DNA from: Clostridium yunnanense
GTDB lineage: Bacteria; Bacillota; Clostridia; Clostridiales; Clostridiaceae
Direction of reading: 5' to 3'
NCBI RefSeq assembly: GCF_016595795.1
Contig: NZ_JAENHN010000043.1
Coordinates: 1-64,000, forward strand
Length of the DNA stretch: 64,000 bases
The notes under the pieces were generated by a model. It worked only from the letters and a program-made list of their open reading frames with translations, had not been told where the DNA came from and made no database searches. Below, piece by piece: positions 35,423 to 44,653 of the stretch (position 1 is its first letter; each line of letters starts with the position of its first letter). Position numbers and translations under genes: made by a program.

Positions 35423-35504
35423 ACTCAGGTACTGTTAAAGCCATGTTTAAATATAACCTAAACTTAATCTTAAAATTTATATTTTTTAGCATTGGAGAAT
35501 AGCT

Positions 35505-36338
35505 ATGTCACATATAAAGAAATTTTCTCAGGCCCACACATACATTTTTTCATTTATTACAGCATTAACAGCTATAGCTCTTTTATATGTATGTAACTTT
35601 TTTCTGTCTACATCCAACGGTAGATTGGACTATAATTTAAACGGAATAATCACTTATATAGTACCTTTAATCTTTGTTTTTATAATTTATATATCTGCCG
35701 TAAATATTAAATCCCATAGTTTTGATAAAAAAGGTATCTTTAAAGGATTTTTCCTTGGTTGGCCTTTTATGTGTTTAGGCCTATATAATATTATTGGATT
35801 ATTTTTTAGTACCACTCCCCTATCTTCCCCTGAGGTAAAGAAAGTATTTTTCTTCACCATAATAATGTTTTTAGTCGGAACTTTTGAAGAATTTCTCTGC
35901 CGAGGAATTATACTAAATTCCCTATTAAACAAACTAAACTCTACCAAAGCAGGACTAATAAAAGCAGTAATATTATCTTCATTTATTTTTGGCTTAGGAC
36001 ACTTAGTAAATCTTATCGTGTCCCCAAATCTTCTAATAAGCACTTTATCTCAAATAATTTATACTACTTTGCATGGAATCTTGTTTGCAGCCATATATCT
36101 TAGATGTAAAAATATATGGTCAGTTGTTTTTCTACATGCTGTATATGATTGGTTAGTTAAGGCATCAGGAATCTTTCATACAGTTAGCGCTTCTGGCACT
36201 CCAGTTGATATTTCCTTTCTAACAGGATTAATCAATATTTTATTTGCTATTCCTTTTGCTTTAGTTGGCCTATTCTTACTTAGAAAAGTTATGATAGCAG
36301 ATATAGATAAATCTGTACTAACCACAAAATCAATGTAA
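35505..36338 (+). CDS. CPBP family intramembrane metalloprotease (Abi/CAAX-like)
   Basis: 277 residues and seven to eight membrane segments. CPBP motifs: E128-E129-x3-R133 (TFEEFLCRG), F162-x3-H166 (FGLGH), and the third-motif His in VVFLHAVYDW. Such enzymes process membrane peptides and, in lactic bacteria, give immunity to bacteriocins. TTGGAGAATAGCT precedes the ATG. It probably shares the plus-strand unit with the Nudix gene and ends at a bidirectional terminator. Confidence 0.92.
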   Translation: MSHIKKFSQAHTYIFSFITALTAIALLYVCNFFLSTSNGRLDYNLNGIITYIVPLIFVFIIYISAVNIKSHSFDKKGIFKGFFLGWPFMCLGLYNIIGLFFSTTPLSSPEVKKVFFFTIIMFLVGTFEEFLCRGIILNSLLNKLNSTKAGLIKAVILSSFIFGLGHLVNLIVSPNLLISTLSQIIYTTLHGILFAAIYLRCKNIWSVVFLHAVYDWLVKASGIFHTVSASGTPVDISFLTGLINILFAIPFALVGLFLLRKVMIADIDKSVLTTKSM

Positions 36339-36397
36339 TAGTGATGTTTGAGTAATTGTTCTATATACACCCATTACTACACTTTTTTACTCAAAAG

Positions 36398-36438
36398 CAA
36401 AGAGTTCAGTAAGCAACCCTTGACTGAACTCTTTTATA
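36398..36438. terminator. Bidirectional terminator
   Basis: AAGAGTTCAGT and ACTGAACTCTT form an 11-bp perfect stem followed by TTATAT; it lies between the convergent CPBP and RNase J genes. Confidence 0.85.
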
Positions 36439-36608
36439 TTGTTCATAAATATTTCTATATACTGCTTTTAATCCTGGAATATTACAAAATCATATTAATT
36501 CTTTGAGAATACTCATTAAATCATAGTATGATAAAACATTTAATTTCAACAGGGTGCTTATCACGCCTAATTTTATATACAACTCTTAAATTACCAGATG
36601 TTTATAGT

Positions 36609-38288
36609 TTATATCTCAGTAATAACTGGTAAAATCGTAGGTTTTCTCTTCATTTTTCTATATATAAAACCATCTATTTCTCGTCTAATAGTATTTTTGA
36701 TTTCTGACCATTGCATTACATTGTTACTTAGACATTTTTCTATGCCTTCAGTTGCTATTTGTCTAATCTCTTTAATTAATTTCTCTGAGTCTCTAACATA
36801 TACGAAACCTCTTGTAACTATGTCTGGTCCTGAAATTATTGATTTACTTTCTTTATCTATAACTACAACTACGGTTATAATACCATCTTCCCCTAGATTT
36901 TTTCTGTCACGAAGTACAACATTACCAACATCTCCTACGCCAGATCCATCTATAAGAATTCTTCCCGCAATTACCTTACCAGCTTTATGAGCTTTCTTTC
37001 TAGATACTTCTAAAACATCTCCTATCTCTAATAAGAATATGTTTTCTTTTTCCATTCCAATGCTTTCTGCAATTTCACCATGTCTTTTTAAATGTCTATA
37101 CTCACCATGCACAGGCATAAAGAACTTTGGCTTTAACAATGTATGAACAAGTTTAATTTCTTCTTCACAAGCATGCCCTGATACATGTATATCTTCTATG
37201 TCTTTATAAACTACATTAGCACCCTTTTTTGTTAAATCATTTATAACATTAGAAACAGCCTTTTGATTTCCTGGTATAGGTGTTGCTGAGATAATAACCA
37301 TATCTCCTTTTTCTATCTGAATGCTCTTATGAGTTCCAAGTGCTATTCTTGTAAGTGCAGACATTGGTTCACCTTGGCTACCAGTAGTGATTATTGTAAT
37401 TCTATCATTTGCATACTTTTTAATATCATTTAATTCTATAAATACACCATCTGGTATGGACAAATATCCAAGTTCCATAGCAACTTTACATATTTTCTCC
37501 ATACTTCTTCCGCTTAAAGCGATCTTCCTATTATGCTTTACAGAAGCATTAGCAATTTGCTGTACTCTATGGATATTTGATGCAAAGGTTGCTACTATTA
37601 TTCTGCCATCTGCTTTTAGGAAAAGATTCTCTAAAGCTTCACCAACAGTTCTTTCTGACATTGTATAACCCTTACGAGTAGCATTAGTACTATCTGCCAT
37701 TAGAAGCAGAACACCTTTTTTACCTAATTGTGCATATCTATTTAAATCTATGGTTTCCCCATCAATTGGTGTAAAGTCAATTTTAAAATCTCCAGTATGA
37801 ACAATTATACCTACAGGTGTGTGCAACGCAATAGATACACTGTCTGCTATACTGTGATTTGTTCTTATAAATTCAACCTTAAAATTGTTGCCTATGTCTA
37901 CTATATCCCCAGGCTTCATCATATTTAAACTACAGTCATTAAGAATCTTGTGTTCTTCAAGCTTACTTTCAATTAACCCTAAAGTTAACTTTGTTCCATA
38001 TACAGGAACGTTTAGTTGTTTTAAAACATAAGGTAAAGCTCCAATATGATCTTCATGACCATGAGTTATAAAAAATCCTTTTACTTTATCCTTGTTTTTC
38101 TGCAAATAGGCTATGTCTGGAATTATTAGATCAATTCCAAGAAGTTCTTCATCAGGGAACGCCAATCCACAGTCTATTATTACTATCTCGTCTTCGTATT
38201 CGAAAACAGTTAGATTTTTACCTATCTCTCCTAGTCCACCTAAAGGTATAACCTTCATTCTACTTCTGTTTTTAATTTTATTTATCAT
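36609..38288 (-). CDS. rnj: Ribonuclease J
   Basis: 559 residues from the ATG at 38288 (MINKIKNRSR), five bases after AGGAG. Metallo-beta-lactamase/beta-CASP RNase: VIPLGGLGEIGKNLTVFEYED at the start, zinc motif THGHEDHIG, THNSI-type (RTNHSIADS), HTGDFKID, the beta-CASP region GSQGEPMSAL, and VHGEYRHLKRH. The C-terminal domain continues to residue 559. It does both 5'-3' exonuclease and endonuclease decay of mRNA and rRNA maturation in the cytosol. The product is of normal length for RNase J. Long upstream gap may contain a leader; no known autoregulatory structure is recognised. Confidence 0.95.
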   Translation of the reverse strand: MINKIKNRSRMKVIPLGGLGEIGKNLTVFEYEDEIVIIDCGLAFPDEELLGIDLIIPDIAYLQKNKDKVKGFFITHGHEDHIGALPYVLKQLNVPVYGTKLTLGLIESKLEEHKILNDCSLNMMKPGDIVDIGNNFKVEFIRTNHSIADSVSIALHTPVGIIVHTGDFKIDFTPIDGETIDLNRYAQLGKKGVLLLMADSTNATRKGYTMSERTVGEALENLFLKADGRIIVATFASNIHRVQQIANASVKHNRKIALSGRSMEKICKVAMELGYLSIPDGVFIELNDIKKYANDRITIITTGSQGEPMSALTRIALGTHKSIQIEKGDMVIISATPIPGNQKAVSNVINDLTKKGANVVYKDIEDIHVSGHACEEEIKLVHTLLKPKFFMPVHGEYRHLKRHGEIAESIGMEKENIFLLEIGDVLEVSRKKAHKAGKVIAGRILIDGSGVGDVGNVVLRDRKNLGEDGIITVVVVIDKESKSIISGPDIVTRGFVYVRDSEKLIKEIRQIATEGIEKCLSNNVMQWSEIKNTIRREIDGFIYRKMKRKPTILPVITEI

Positions 38289-39189
38289 ATTTTCTCCTAA
38301 CTTGTAACTAAAGGTATAGAGAATAGCCAGCACGCTTTAATTAGTTATTACTGTGCATCTACTTTTTCCAGTCTAAACTTAAGGAAATTCTGGAAAGCAA
38401 TAAATTCTCCTTCTTTATTTTTTACTCTAGTAAAGATTATTTTTTTCTTATAATAAAATATAATTTCCCTAATACTTATCTAAATTATAATTTTTAAAAG
38501 AATAAAAAATAGAACCTAGTTACTACTAAATTTTTAATATCACTATAATTTTTTGATTCCGATCATCAATATTACCTATTAAAATTTTTCATCTCTAAAG
38601 CTATTTTGTCTAAGGAATTTATATCTATGTATCACTTCATATAGATTCATAATTTTAAAATTTCTGCTTAAAAATCAGTAGAATTTTTAAATCTTTTTCG
38701 TATGGAAGTGGTGCAACTTTAATAATTTCGCAAAGATTGAAAATAAGCTCAAATTATCCGCACGTTAAAGTTTCTTGTATAAATATTTTTTGCATTTATA
38801 AAAAAACTTGAATAAATATAAATCTGGAATAAATTTTAATCAACTTATATTCATTCATCTTCTTTTATAAGCATCTATTTATTATATTTCCCTTTTTTCA
38901 TTAAAAATATCTAGTTTCTCTAAAATCGTTCTCAATGTGATATTATCACGATTATCCACATTCAGTCAAATTTTATTAATTATAATCTTATAAATTTAAA
39001 GAAAATTCTATTTTACAACTAATACCAGGGTAAATTGAATAACTTAAATGTACATGCATAATCACCAACATTTATTTAATACATAACATAAGTGCGTTAT
39101 TAAACACATTCTATATCCAACTTTATTTCAACACGCTGTTTACAAATAAAACATAAATGCTTTATACTTTTCCATACAATTAAAGTCCC
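38289..39189. other. Long AT-rich gap upstream of the RNase J gene
   Basis: About 900 bases with no open frame. Near 38368-38394, TTTCCAG and CTGGAAA can pair and may belong to the RNase J leader. A family-3 repeat copy lies at 39050-39100. Otherwise it is plain low-complexity DNA. Confidence 0.4.
39050..39100 (-). repeat. Repeat family 3, copy D (inverted)
   Basis: Minus strand: GCACTTATGTTATGTATTAA then ATAAATGTTGGTGA, matching the first half of copy A at 24361 (ACTCACTTATATTATGTATT...). The second half has diverged. Confidence 0.6.
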
Positions 39190-39221
39190 ATACAAGATGC
39201 AACTTAATCTGCATCTTATAT
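39190..39221 (-). terminator. Possible terminator of the CDF transporter gene
   Basis: CAAGATGCA and TGCATCTTATA form an 8-9 bp stem 15-45 bases past the CDF stop on the minus strand. The trailing U tract is weak (GGGACTTT). Confidence 0.4.
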
Positions 39222-39236
39222 GAGCTTTTCTCAATA

Positions 39237-40109
39237 TCATAATTCACTTGGCTCTACATGGATCATTGCCTCTGTGATATTAAAATCATTTTTTAATTTC
39301 TTTTCTATCTCTTCAGTAATGCTATGCGCCTCTACTACATTTAAATCAGCATTAACACCTACAGTAGCATCTATAAGAATGTTATTGCCAAGAACACGAG
39401 CTCTAATTAATTTCACTTTTTCAACTCCAGAAACCAATTTTATGTTCTCAGTTATACTATCCAATTCTTCTTTACTAAAACCATCAGCAAGATTATTAGA
39501 AGATTCTCTAAATATATCCCAACCAGTTTTAATGATTAGTATACCAACAATAACTGCAGCAAGTGGGTCAATCCATGGCAATCCAAACTGCGATGCTATG
39601 ATTCCAATTGCTGTTCCAATACTCACCCAAGCATCAGAAAGATTGTCCTTAGCTGCAGCCATAAGACCAGCACTGTTTATTTTAACTGCAATTTTCTTAT
39701 TATATCTATACACAACATATATGACCCCAGCGCATAAAACAGCCACTACAGCTGATATCAAATCTGGCGCCTTAGCTTTGAAATGTATAATTGATTGAAT
39801 AGCATTATAAAGTACATTTAATCCCACTGCTATCATAATCAAGGAAGCAACAAGAGAGGCTATGGTTTCTGCCCTAAAATGTCCATAAGAGTGTTCTTCA
39901 TCTGCTGGTTTTCTTGATATTTGAAGACCGATTAACACAGCAACTGAAGCTATTATATCAGTTGTATTATTGATTCCATCTGCAGATAGTGCTTCTGAAC
40001 CTGATATATAACCAATTCCTACTTTAGCTAGAGACAGTGCAATATATGCAAGAATACTTATTCTAGCTCCTCGCTCTGCCAGTTTTAGATTATTAAACCT
40101 TTCATCCAT
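39237..40109 (-). CDS. Cation diffusion facilitator (CDF), probable Mn2+ exporter
   Basis: 290 residues from the ATG at 40109 (MDERFNNLKLAERG), eight bases after AAGGAG. Six membrane helices; metal site HSYGHFRAET (H-x3-D/H type pair in TM2: NNTTDIIAS provides the Asp, and AKDNLSDAWVSIG in TM5 the second pair), then a cytosolic C-terminal ferredoxin-like domain (VVEAHSITEEIEKKLK, MIHVEPSEL). A probable yybP-ykoY riboswitch lies on the same strand upstream (40640-40740), which points to manganese as substrate, as with the Bacillus MneP/MneS exporters. Metal choice is not proven from the protein alone. Confidence 0.9.
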   Translation of the reverse strand: MDERFNNLKLAERGARISILAYIALSLAKVGIGYISGSEALSADGINNTTDIIASVAVLIGLQISRKPADEEHSYGHFRAETIASLVASLIMIAVGLNVLYNAIQSIIHFKAKAPDLISAVVAVLCAGVIYVVYRYNKKIAVKINSAGLMAAAKDNLSDAWVSIGTAIGIIASQFGLPWIDPLAAVIVGILIIKTGWDIFRESSNNLADGFSKEELDSITENIKLVSGVEKVKLIRARVLGNNILIDATVGVNADLNVVEAHSITEEIEKKLKNDFNITEAMIHVEPSEL

Positions 40110-40137
40110 CAACTTCACTCCTTGATTATTATATATG

Positions 40138-40213
40138 GATATACTACTTCGTAATAAAACTTATTATTGAACTTATGAATTCACAAAATAGATTTCTGAT
40201 TGAAATGGTTCAT
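40138..40213. repeat. Inverted-repeat element, family 1, worn copy in the CDF leader
   Basis: ACTACTTCGTAATAAAACTTATTATT at the left and AGATTTCTGATTGAAATGGTTCATC at the right match the ends of the 49984-50078 and (reversed) 48982-49077 elements. The centre has been replaced or shortened. It lies only 30 bases upstream of the CDF start codon. Confidence 0.65.
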
Positions 40214-40421
40214 CTTTATCTCTCGTTCATTTACAACTTCATACTCTTCAATTTTTATAATCTTTCACACGTATCTGTACTAAATATGAAAGTTTTATTT
40301 CGAATAAATATATAAGTATTCTTAGTATTCCTAAAAATAAAGAAATATATAAAGTTAAAGACTTTCAACACAACAAACATACACCGTGTAGAAATCTTTT
40401 TTGATGCAAAAATATATAACA

Positions 40422-40462
40422 TAAAAAAGCCGCTGAAGCGACCTTCTTCAGTGATTTTTTTT
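40422..40462. terminator. Second hairpin terminator inside the CDF leader
   Basis: Minus strand: GGTCGCTTCAGCGGC followed by TTTTTT, the same terminator as at 60040-60062 after the DUF1634 gene. On the plus strand CGCTGAAG pairs with CTTCAGTG followed by eight T. No gene ends here on either strand. Confidence 0.65.
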
Positions 40463-40605
40463 GCGCATCTGCTTTTCCGAATGTATATTAGAAAAATTCG
40501 TCAGGCGATATAATTTTATTTTTTTACTGTTTACCCTAAATAGCTGTTCTAACCATTTGATATTGATAGGTTTAGTTAACAAAAATTTTATGATTTCCTA
40601 GACAG

Positions 40606-40650
40606 TAAAAAAAGACCTTTAACACAATGAATTCATTGTGTTAAAAGTCT
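40606..40650 (-). terminator. Riboswitch expression platform: strong intrinsic terminator
   Basis: On the minus strand GACTTTTAACACAATGAA pairs with TTCATTGTGTTAAAGGTC in an uninterrupted 18-bp stem, followed by TTTTTTT. Its 5' arm includes CTTTTAAC, the same bases that close P1 of the aptamer next to it, so the two structures exclude each other. Confidence 0.85.
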
Positions 40651-40740
40651 CACTTAACTAAAATTAGTTACGATACAACCAGACCGATGGTCAGTGTGTT
40701 GACTGTATCACCTCTTTCAAGGCAGTTACTCCCTTTTAAC
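40640..40740 (-). promoter_or_regulatory. Probable yybP-ykoY (Mn2+) riboswitch
   Basis: The minus-strand RNA begins GUUAAAAGGGAGUAACUGCC, contains CAGUCAACACACUGACC, and ends GUGAGACUUUUAAC. GGGAGUA at the start, the CAACA-x-ACUG internal motif and the closing GAGACUUUU are the conserved points of yybP-ykoY RNAs; P1 is GUUAAAAG with CUUUUAAC. A mutually exclusive terminator follows. Mn2+ binding would favour read-through into a Mn2+ exporter; the next gene on this strand is a CDF transporter. The consensus was judged from memory, so the class is likely but not verified. Confidence 0.7.
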
Positions 40741-40990
40741 TATACTTCTTTAATTTGATAAAAAAATCATATTATATTCTATTCGCTTTTGTCAATTGAT
40801 ATTCCAATTTTATGTAAATAGCAGATTTATATTAAAACTTATTTTATCCTCTATAATATTGATATAATTTCAATTAATCACATTTATCAACTGATGAAAC
40901 ATTAGTGATATTACTAATCAGCTACATATATGTTTATTGAATATACTAAAATTATAGTTTTTAAAGAACTTGCTACTTAGCTTACCACTT
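40741..40990. other. Promoter region for the riboswitch RNA, and 3' flank of the TPR gene
   Basis: AT-rich spacer. A promoter for the riboswitch transcript should lie at 40745-40820, but no unambiguous -35/-10 pair is claimed. Confidence 0.35.
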
Positions 40991-41986
40991 TTAAAAAAAT
41001 AATTTTCTATAAAAATTTAAAAATCTATCGCTTTCTCTCACTTTATCAAACAAAGCATCTTGAAAATAATCTGTAAAATTTATTCCTATATTTTGAGCTA
41101 ATTCTAAATTATTATAGAAAGCTTCATATTCGTAGTTTATCAGATCAATTGCCGCTAGTATAATATAAAAGTCACCGTTATTTGAATCAAGTTCAATTGC
41201 TTTCCTTATATTTTCTTCAGCAGCCTTAATGTTTCCTATCTTTATTTGTATAAATGCATAATTTTTGTACGCAGCCGCAAAGCTTTCATTTAGCTCTATA
41301 ACTTTTAATACATCACCCAATGCGTTCTCGTAATCTTTTAGCAAAACATAAGCAAAGGCTCTATCATTAATGGATTCACAGGATTCAGGCTTAAGTGAAA
41401 TTGCTTTTGAAAAATACTCTATAGCTTCACCATATCCTCTAACCTTTAAATATATAAATCCCATATTTTTAAAATACAAGTATTCTTTATCATTCATACT
41501 AATTGCTTTCTTGTAGTCCTCTAAGGCTTTCATGAAGTTCTTAATTCCAATGTATGCTTCCCCTCTACCACCATAAGCTGAAGGTAAGTAATCTTCCGAA
41601 AGATTCATATTTATGCTTTCAGAAAAATCACTAATTGCTTTATCAAAATCTTTATTTTGTAGATATGAATACGCTCTTAGATAATATGCTAGTGGATTAA
41701 TGTTATCTATTTCTATTATTTTAGATGTATTCAAAATAACATTATTAAAATCATTTAATTTAAGATGTATACTGCTTTTTAAGTAGTAAGTGCCAATATC
41801 AGTATCTTCTATTTCAATTGCTCTATCAAATTCAGCCAGCGCCATATCATATTGACCACTTTCTAAAAATTCATTTCCAAGCTTAATAAATGTGTTATAT
41901 TGATCTTCTTTAGAATTTAATATGTTTTTGAAGTTTAGCGCAAATATAGCTAAAACCCCCAATAATAGTATGATTATGATATACAT
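40991..41986 (-). CDS. Membrane-anchored TPR protein
   Basis: 331 residues. A single N-terminal membrane segment (MYIIIILLLGVLAIFALNF) is followed by about seven TPR units (for example YDMALAEFDRAIEIEDTDIGTYYLKSSIHLK, FDKAISDFSESINMN, YGEAIEYFSKAISLKPESCESIN, IKAAEENIRKAIELDSNN). The C-terminal 60 residues form a last helix-rich part ending in FYRKLFF. It is likely a protein-interaction scaffold facing the outside or the cytosol (topology not certain). No partner gene is adjacent. Confidence 0.88.
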   Translation of the reverse strand: MYIIIILLLGVLAIFALNFKNILNSKEDQYNTFIKLGNEFLESGQYDMALAEFDRAIEIEDTDIGTYYLKSSIHLKLNDFNNVILNTSKIIEIDNINPLAYYLRAYSYLQNKDFDKAISDFSESINMNLSEDYLPSAYGGRGEAYIGIKNFMKALEDYKKAISMNDKEYLYFKNMGFIYLKVRGYGEAIEYFSKAISLKPESCESINDRAFAYVLLKDYENALGDVLKVIELNESFAAAYKNYAFIQIKIGNIKAAEENIRKAIELDSNNGDFYIILAAIDLINYEYEAFYNNLELAQNIGINFTDYFQDALFDKVRESDRFLNFYRKLFF

Positions 41987-42348
41987 CTTTTACTCCAATC
42001 CTCTTGTTTTCCATCCTCTCGATCGAGGATAATCTTATGTTTATTTGTAATTAGAAAGATTCTTTAGCCTTAAAAATCCATAAACTTTTTTAGCATCATT
42101 TTGTTTAGCCTGTCCATAATAAAGTCTTAGCGAAGATAAAAGGCCCTATATTTAGCATCAATAAATTTTGAATTTTAGTATTATAATCATAATGATGCAT
42201 ACTTTTCCAGCTTTATATTTATAATAACATATTTAACTACAACAGTTCATTATTAAGTTTGTACTTTTAGATTAATGTTTTATATGTTCAATATTTTTTT
42301 AGATTTCTATTTAGAGACCATGCCCTAATATCTTATTTTACATAAGCT
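41987..42348. other. Upstream region of the TPR gene
   Basis: About 360 bases of AT-rich DNA with no gene found. Contains the TPR promoter region; GATCGAGGATAATC near 42020 has no recognised meaning. Confidence 0.35.
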
Positions 42349-42392
42349 AAAAAACTCTTATAAACCACAACTTCAGTTTATAAGAGTTTTTT
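42349..42392. terminator. Strong bidirectional terminator in a divergent region
   Basis: AAAAAACTCTTATAAAC and GTTTATAAGAGTTTTTT form a perfect 17-bp stem with A and T runs, an ideal terminator in both directions. The flanking genes point away from it (41986 minus, 42626 plus), so it ends no annotated transcript. Confidence 0.85.
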
Positions 42393-42625
42393 GATAAGTC
42401 AAAAATATTATGGTGCAGGTCAGTAATGCGCTAACAAAAATCCTTATTAAAGATTTCAAGACTATAGGATTTGTTTTCGTATAAGTTTTATACATTATTT
42501 TCTTGATGTTTAATAGCATTTTACGTAAAATAAGTGTATAATATTGTTAAAAATAGTTATTTTTATACATATATCTGCCTAGATAAATTTAATATTCTCA
42601 ATCCTATAATTTAAGGAGTGGTAAA

Positions 42626-42919
42626 GTGAGAGGTTCTATAGTAATAGCAAGTATAGGAATTTTAACTTTTATATTATCTTATATCATTTATAAATATGAA
42701 AAGGTTGAATTGTTGGCTGGTATAGAAAAATCAAAAGTAAGAGACCTCCATGGGTTAGCAAAGTTTGCAGGAAAGATAGTAGCACTTATGGCAGCTGGAA
42801 TCTTATTATTAGCTATTGCAGGAAGCATAACGTCAAGTGTGATTCCCGGGAGAGTGTTCATAGTATATATTATTAGTTTATTATTTTTTTACTTTTTCAG
42901 ACTAGGGAAATACTTATAA
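42626..42919 (+). CDS. Small membrane protein, DUF3784-like
   Basis: 97 residues starting with GTG at 42626 behind AAGGAGTGG. Three hydrophobic segments: residues ~3-20 (IVIASIGILTFILSYII), 48-70 and 75-93. The central loop GIEKSKVRDLHGLAKFAGK resembles the conserved loop of DUF3784 proteins. The function is unknown. Single gene followed by its own terminator. Confidence 0.7.
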   Translation: MRGSIVIASIGILTFILSYIIYKYEKVELLAGIEKSKVRDLHGLAKFAGKIVALMAAGILLLAIAGSITSSVIPGRVFIVYIISLLFFYFFRLGKYL

Positions 42920-42926
42920 AATAGAT

Positions 42927-42962
42927 AACAAAAGACAACTCTTTCCGAGGTTGCCTTTTGTT
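42927..42962 (+). terminator. Intrinsic terminator of the small membrane-protein gene
   Basis: AACAAAAGACAAC and GTTGCCTTTTGTT pair with one mismatch; the stem ends within TTTTGTT. It begins eight bases past the stop codon. Confidence 0.75.
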
Positions 42963-43079
42963 GGTTGTTAAAATAAACATGTATTTTAAACATATTCTTA
43001 AATTTATATTTAATTTAAACTAGCTCCTAATACATAAATAAAAAAGGTAAGTTTTTTAATTCTAAATTTTAACTCTATC

Positions 43080-43301
43080 TTATAAATCCATGTTATTTAA
43101 GATATCTCTTAAATCCTTCATTTCCTCTTTAGAGAAGGTCACACCTTTACCCATCTTCTTATGTTCTGAGTCCCACTCTCGAATGTCATACTTGGCTTCT
43201 TTATCGTTCCAGCTAATTAGATTTACTTCTTTCTTCCATCCTTTAGATGATTCTGAAAGAGTTCCTAAACTTTCTTTTATTTCAAATTTAATATCTGCCA
43301 T
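43080..43301 (-). CDS. PC4/YdbC-like single-stranded nucleic-acid-binding protein
   Basis: 73 residues: IKFEIKESLGTLSESSKGWKKEVNLISWNDKEAKYDIREWD followed by MGKGVTFSKEEMKDLRDILN. This is the YdbC group of the PC4/transcription coactivator p15 fold: a beta sheet with a terminal helix that forms dimers binding single-stranded DNA or RNA. The length is the usual one. GGAGGAAAG lies just upstream of the ATG. Single gene, three types of repeat elements follow upstream of it. Confidence 0.88.
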   Translation of the reverse strand: MADIKFEIKESLGTLSESSKGWKKEVNLISWNDKEAKYDIREWDSEHKKMGKGVTFSKEEMKDLRDILNNMDL

Positions 43302-43341
43302 TCAACTTTCCTCCTATAATTTCCTTTAATAATTTTCTATA

Positions 43342-43433
43342 GATAAACTACTTCACATTAGAATTTATCCAAATAAAGATTCGTAGAACCATCGAAATCT
43401 TTATTTGGAGTCTAATGATCGAAGTAGTTTATC
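43342..43433. repeat. Inverted-repeat element, family 1 copy (variant centre)
   Basis: AGATAAACTACTTC and GAAGTAGTTTATC bound a 92-bp unit with inner hairpin TCCAAATAAAGATT ... CTTTATTTGGA. Same inner sequence as the partial copy at 17531. It directly precedes a family-2 element. Confidence 0.8.
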
Positions 43434-43446
43434 AGTTCAGCGGAAT

Positions 43447-43547
43447 AGATAATCCAGTTCTATCTAATAAAACTAAGTTATACTTCTGTTAACTATTAAT
43501 GATAATAGGATTATCAAATATAGATTCTATTCGAAACTGGTTTATCT
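43447..43547. repeat. Inverted-repeat element, family 2 copy
   Basis: AGATAATCCAGTTCTATC to GAAACTGGTTTATCT, with TTAACTATTAATGATAATAG in the centre; 101 bp. Thirteen bases after a family-1 element. Confidence 0.8.
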
Positions 43548-43604
43548 ATAGTAAATCCTTATACTTTGAATCTATCAATCACTTAACTTTTGCTATATCT
43601 ATAG

Positions 43605-43740
43605 AATTCCAACTTCGACCATAAAGTTATACATGTCAGATAATCCCCATAAGCCACAACTTTCCAGAAAGTATAGAGCCTTTATAGAATCCTATTTCAA
43701 CTATTAAGTTATGTAAGCCTATAATCCTAATATTAAGATT
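43605..43740. repeat. Repeat family 4, two degenerate units
   Basis: CCAACTTCGACCATAAAGTTATACATG, AGATAATCCCCATAAGCCACAA, then a second, shorter unit around TCAACTATTAAGTTATGTAAG. Related to 63342-63400, which has CCAACTTCATCTATTAAGTC and AAATCCCCAGAAGCCGCGA. Confidence 0.5.
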
Positions 43741-43942
43741 ATTGACACAATGCGTCAACTTTTTTCATATTTATGCTTGTAATGTACACTAGTGAAGCCT
43801 ATGGATATTAATGGTATAATATACACATAGTAACATTACAAATTAAAAAACTATTATCATTTATAAGTATTTACTTGATTACTATGTCTAACTGCAATAA
43901 AAACTTTATACTTTACAGTAAAAAATCAAGGTGGTGTCCTAA

Positions 43943-44653
43943 ATGAACAAATCAAGCAAAGTAAATTTTGCTAAGGAGCAACTAGGAAGCTTATGGAATT
44001 GCTCTCCGAATTTATTTAATCAAAATGACAATGTATTCATTGAGTCTAATGACACATTTTTCAATATAATTACCTTTGGGAAAAATGCTGTTATAAAAGC
44101 AGATCCACTTATTTATGAATGGTGTGTAGAAAACTTTTCAAAAACACCTGCACGTTTCATTATAGACAGAGAAAACCTATTTGCTATTGAAGCTAAATTA
44201 CGAGAGTTTGGAAAAATGCTTGGAGGCGAACAAGTTAGATACTTATATGTAGATAGCAATAAATTTATCTATAAGCCTTGTGATTATGAATATAAACTAT
44301 TTGATAAAGATAATATAAGAGACTTGTATGCAAACAAAGATTTTAGCAACGCATTAAACTTTAAAAATGATGTTATAGCCTTTGGCGCATATAAAGAAAA
44401 TCAGCTTGTTGCTTTAGCTGGCGCTGATGATACTATGGGTAAGCTATGGCAAATCGGCATAGATACTCTTCCAGAACATCGTAATAAAGGTCTCGCTGCA
44501 TACCTTGTAAAAACTCTAGCTGACGAAATAGAAAAGTGTGGTATGATGCCATTTTATACTACTTGGAGCCCTAATATCGCTTCAACCACTGTTGCATTAA
44601 ATACAGGATTTTTTCCTATTTGGGTTAGCTATGTTGCACAAGATATTTTATAA
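43943..44653 (+). CDS. GNAT family N-acetyltransferase
   Basis: 236 residues behind AAGGTGG. The acetyl-CoA-binding motif A is GIDTLPEHRNKGLAAYLVKTLADEI (residues ~173-197), preceded by the strands AFGAYKENQLVALAGA. The N-terminal ~120 residues form the extra domain typical of the larger clostridial GNAT proteins (start KVNFAKEQLGSLWNCSPNLF). It ends TAVALNTGFFPIWVSY, a usual GNAT C-terminal strand. The acceptor substrate is unknown. Confidence 0.9.
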   Translation: MNKSSKVNFAKEQLGSLWNCSPNLFNQNDNVFIESNDTFFNIITFGKNAVIKADPLIYEWCVENFSKTPARFIIDRENLFAIEAKLREFGKMLGGEQVRYLYVDSNKFIYKPCDYEYKLFDKDNIRDLYANKDFSNALNFKNDVIAFGAYKENQLVALAGADDTMGKLWQIGIDTLPEHRNKGLAAYLVKTLADEIEKCGMMPFYTTWSPNIASTTVALNTGFFPIWVSYVAQDIL

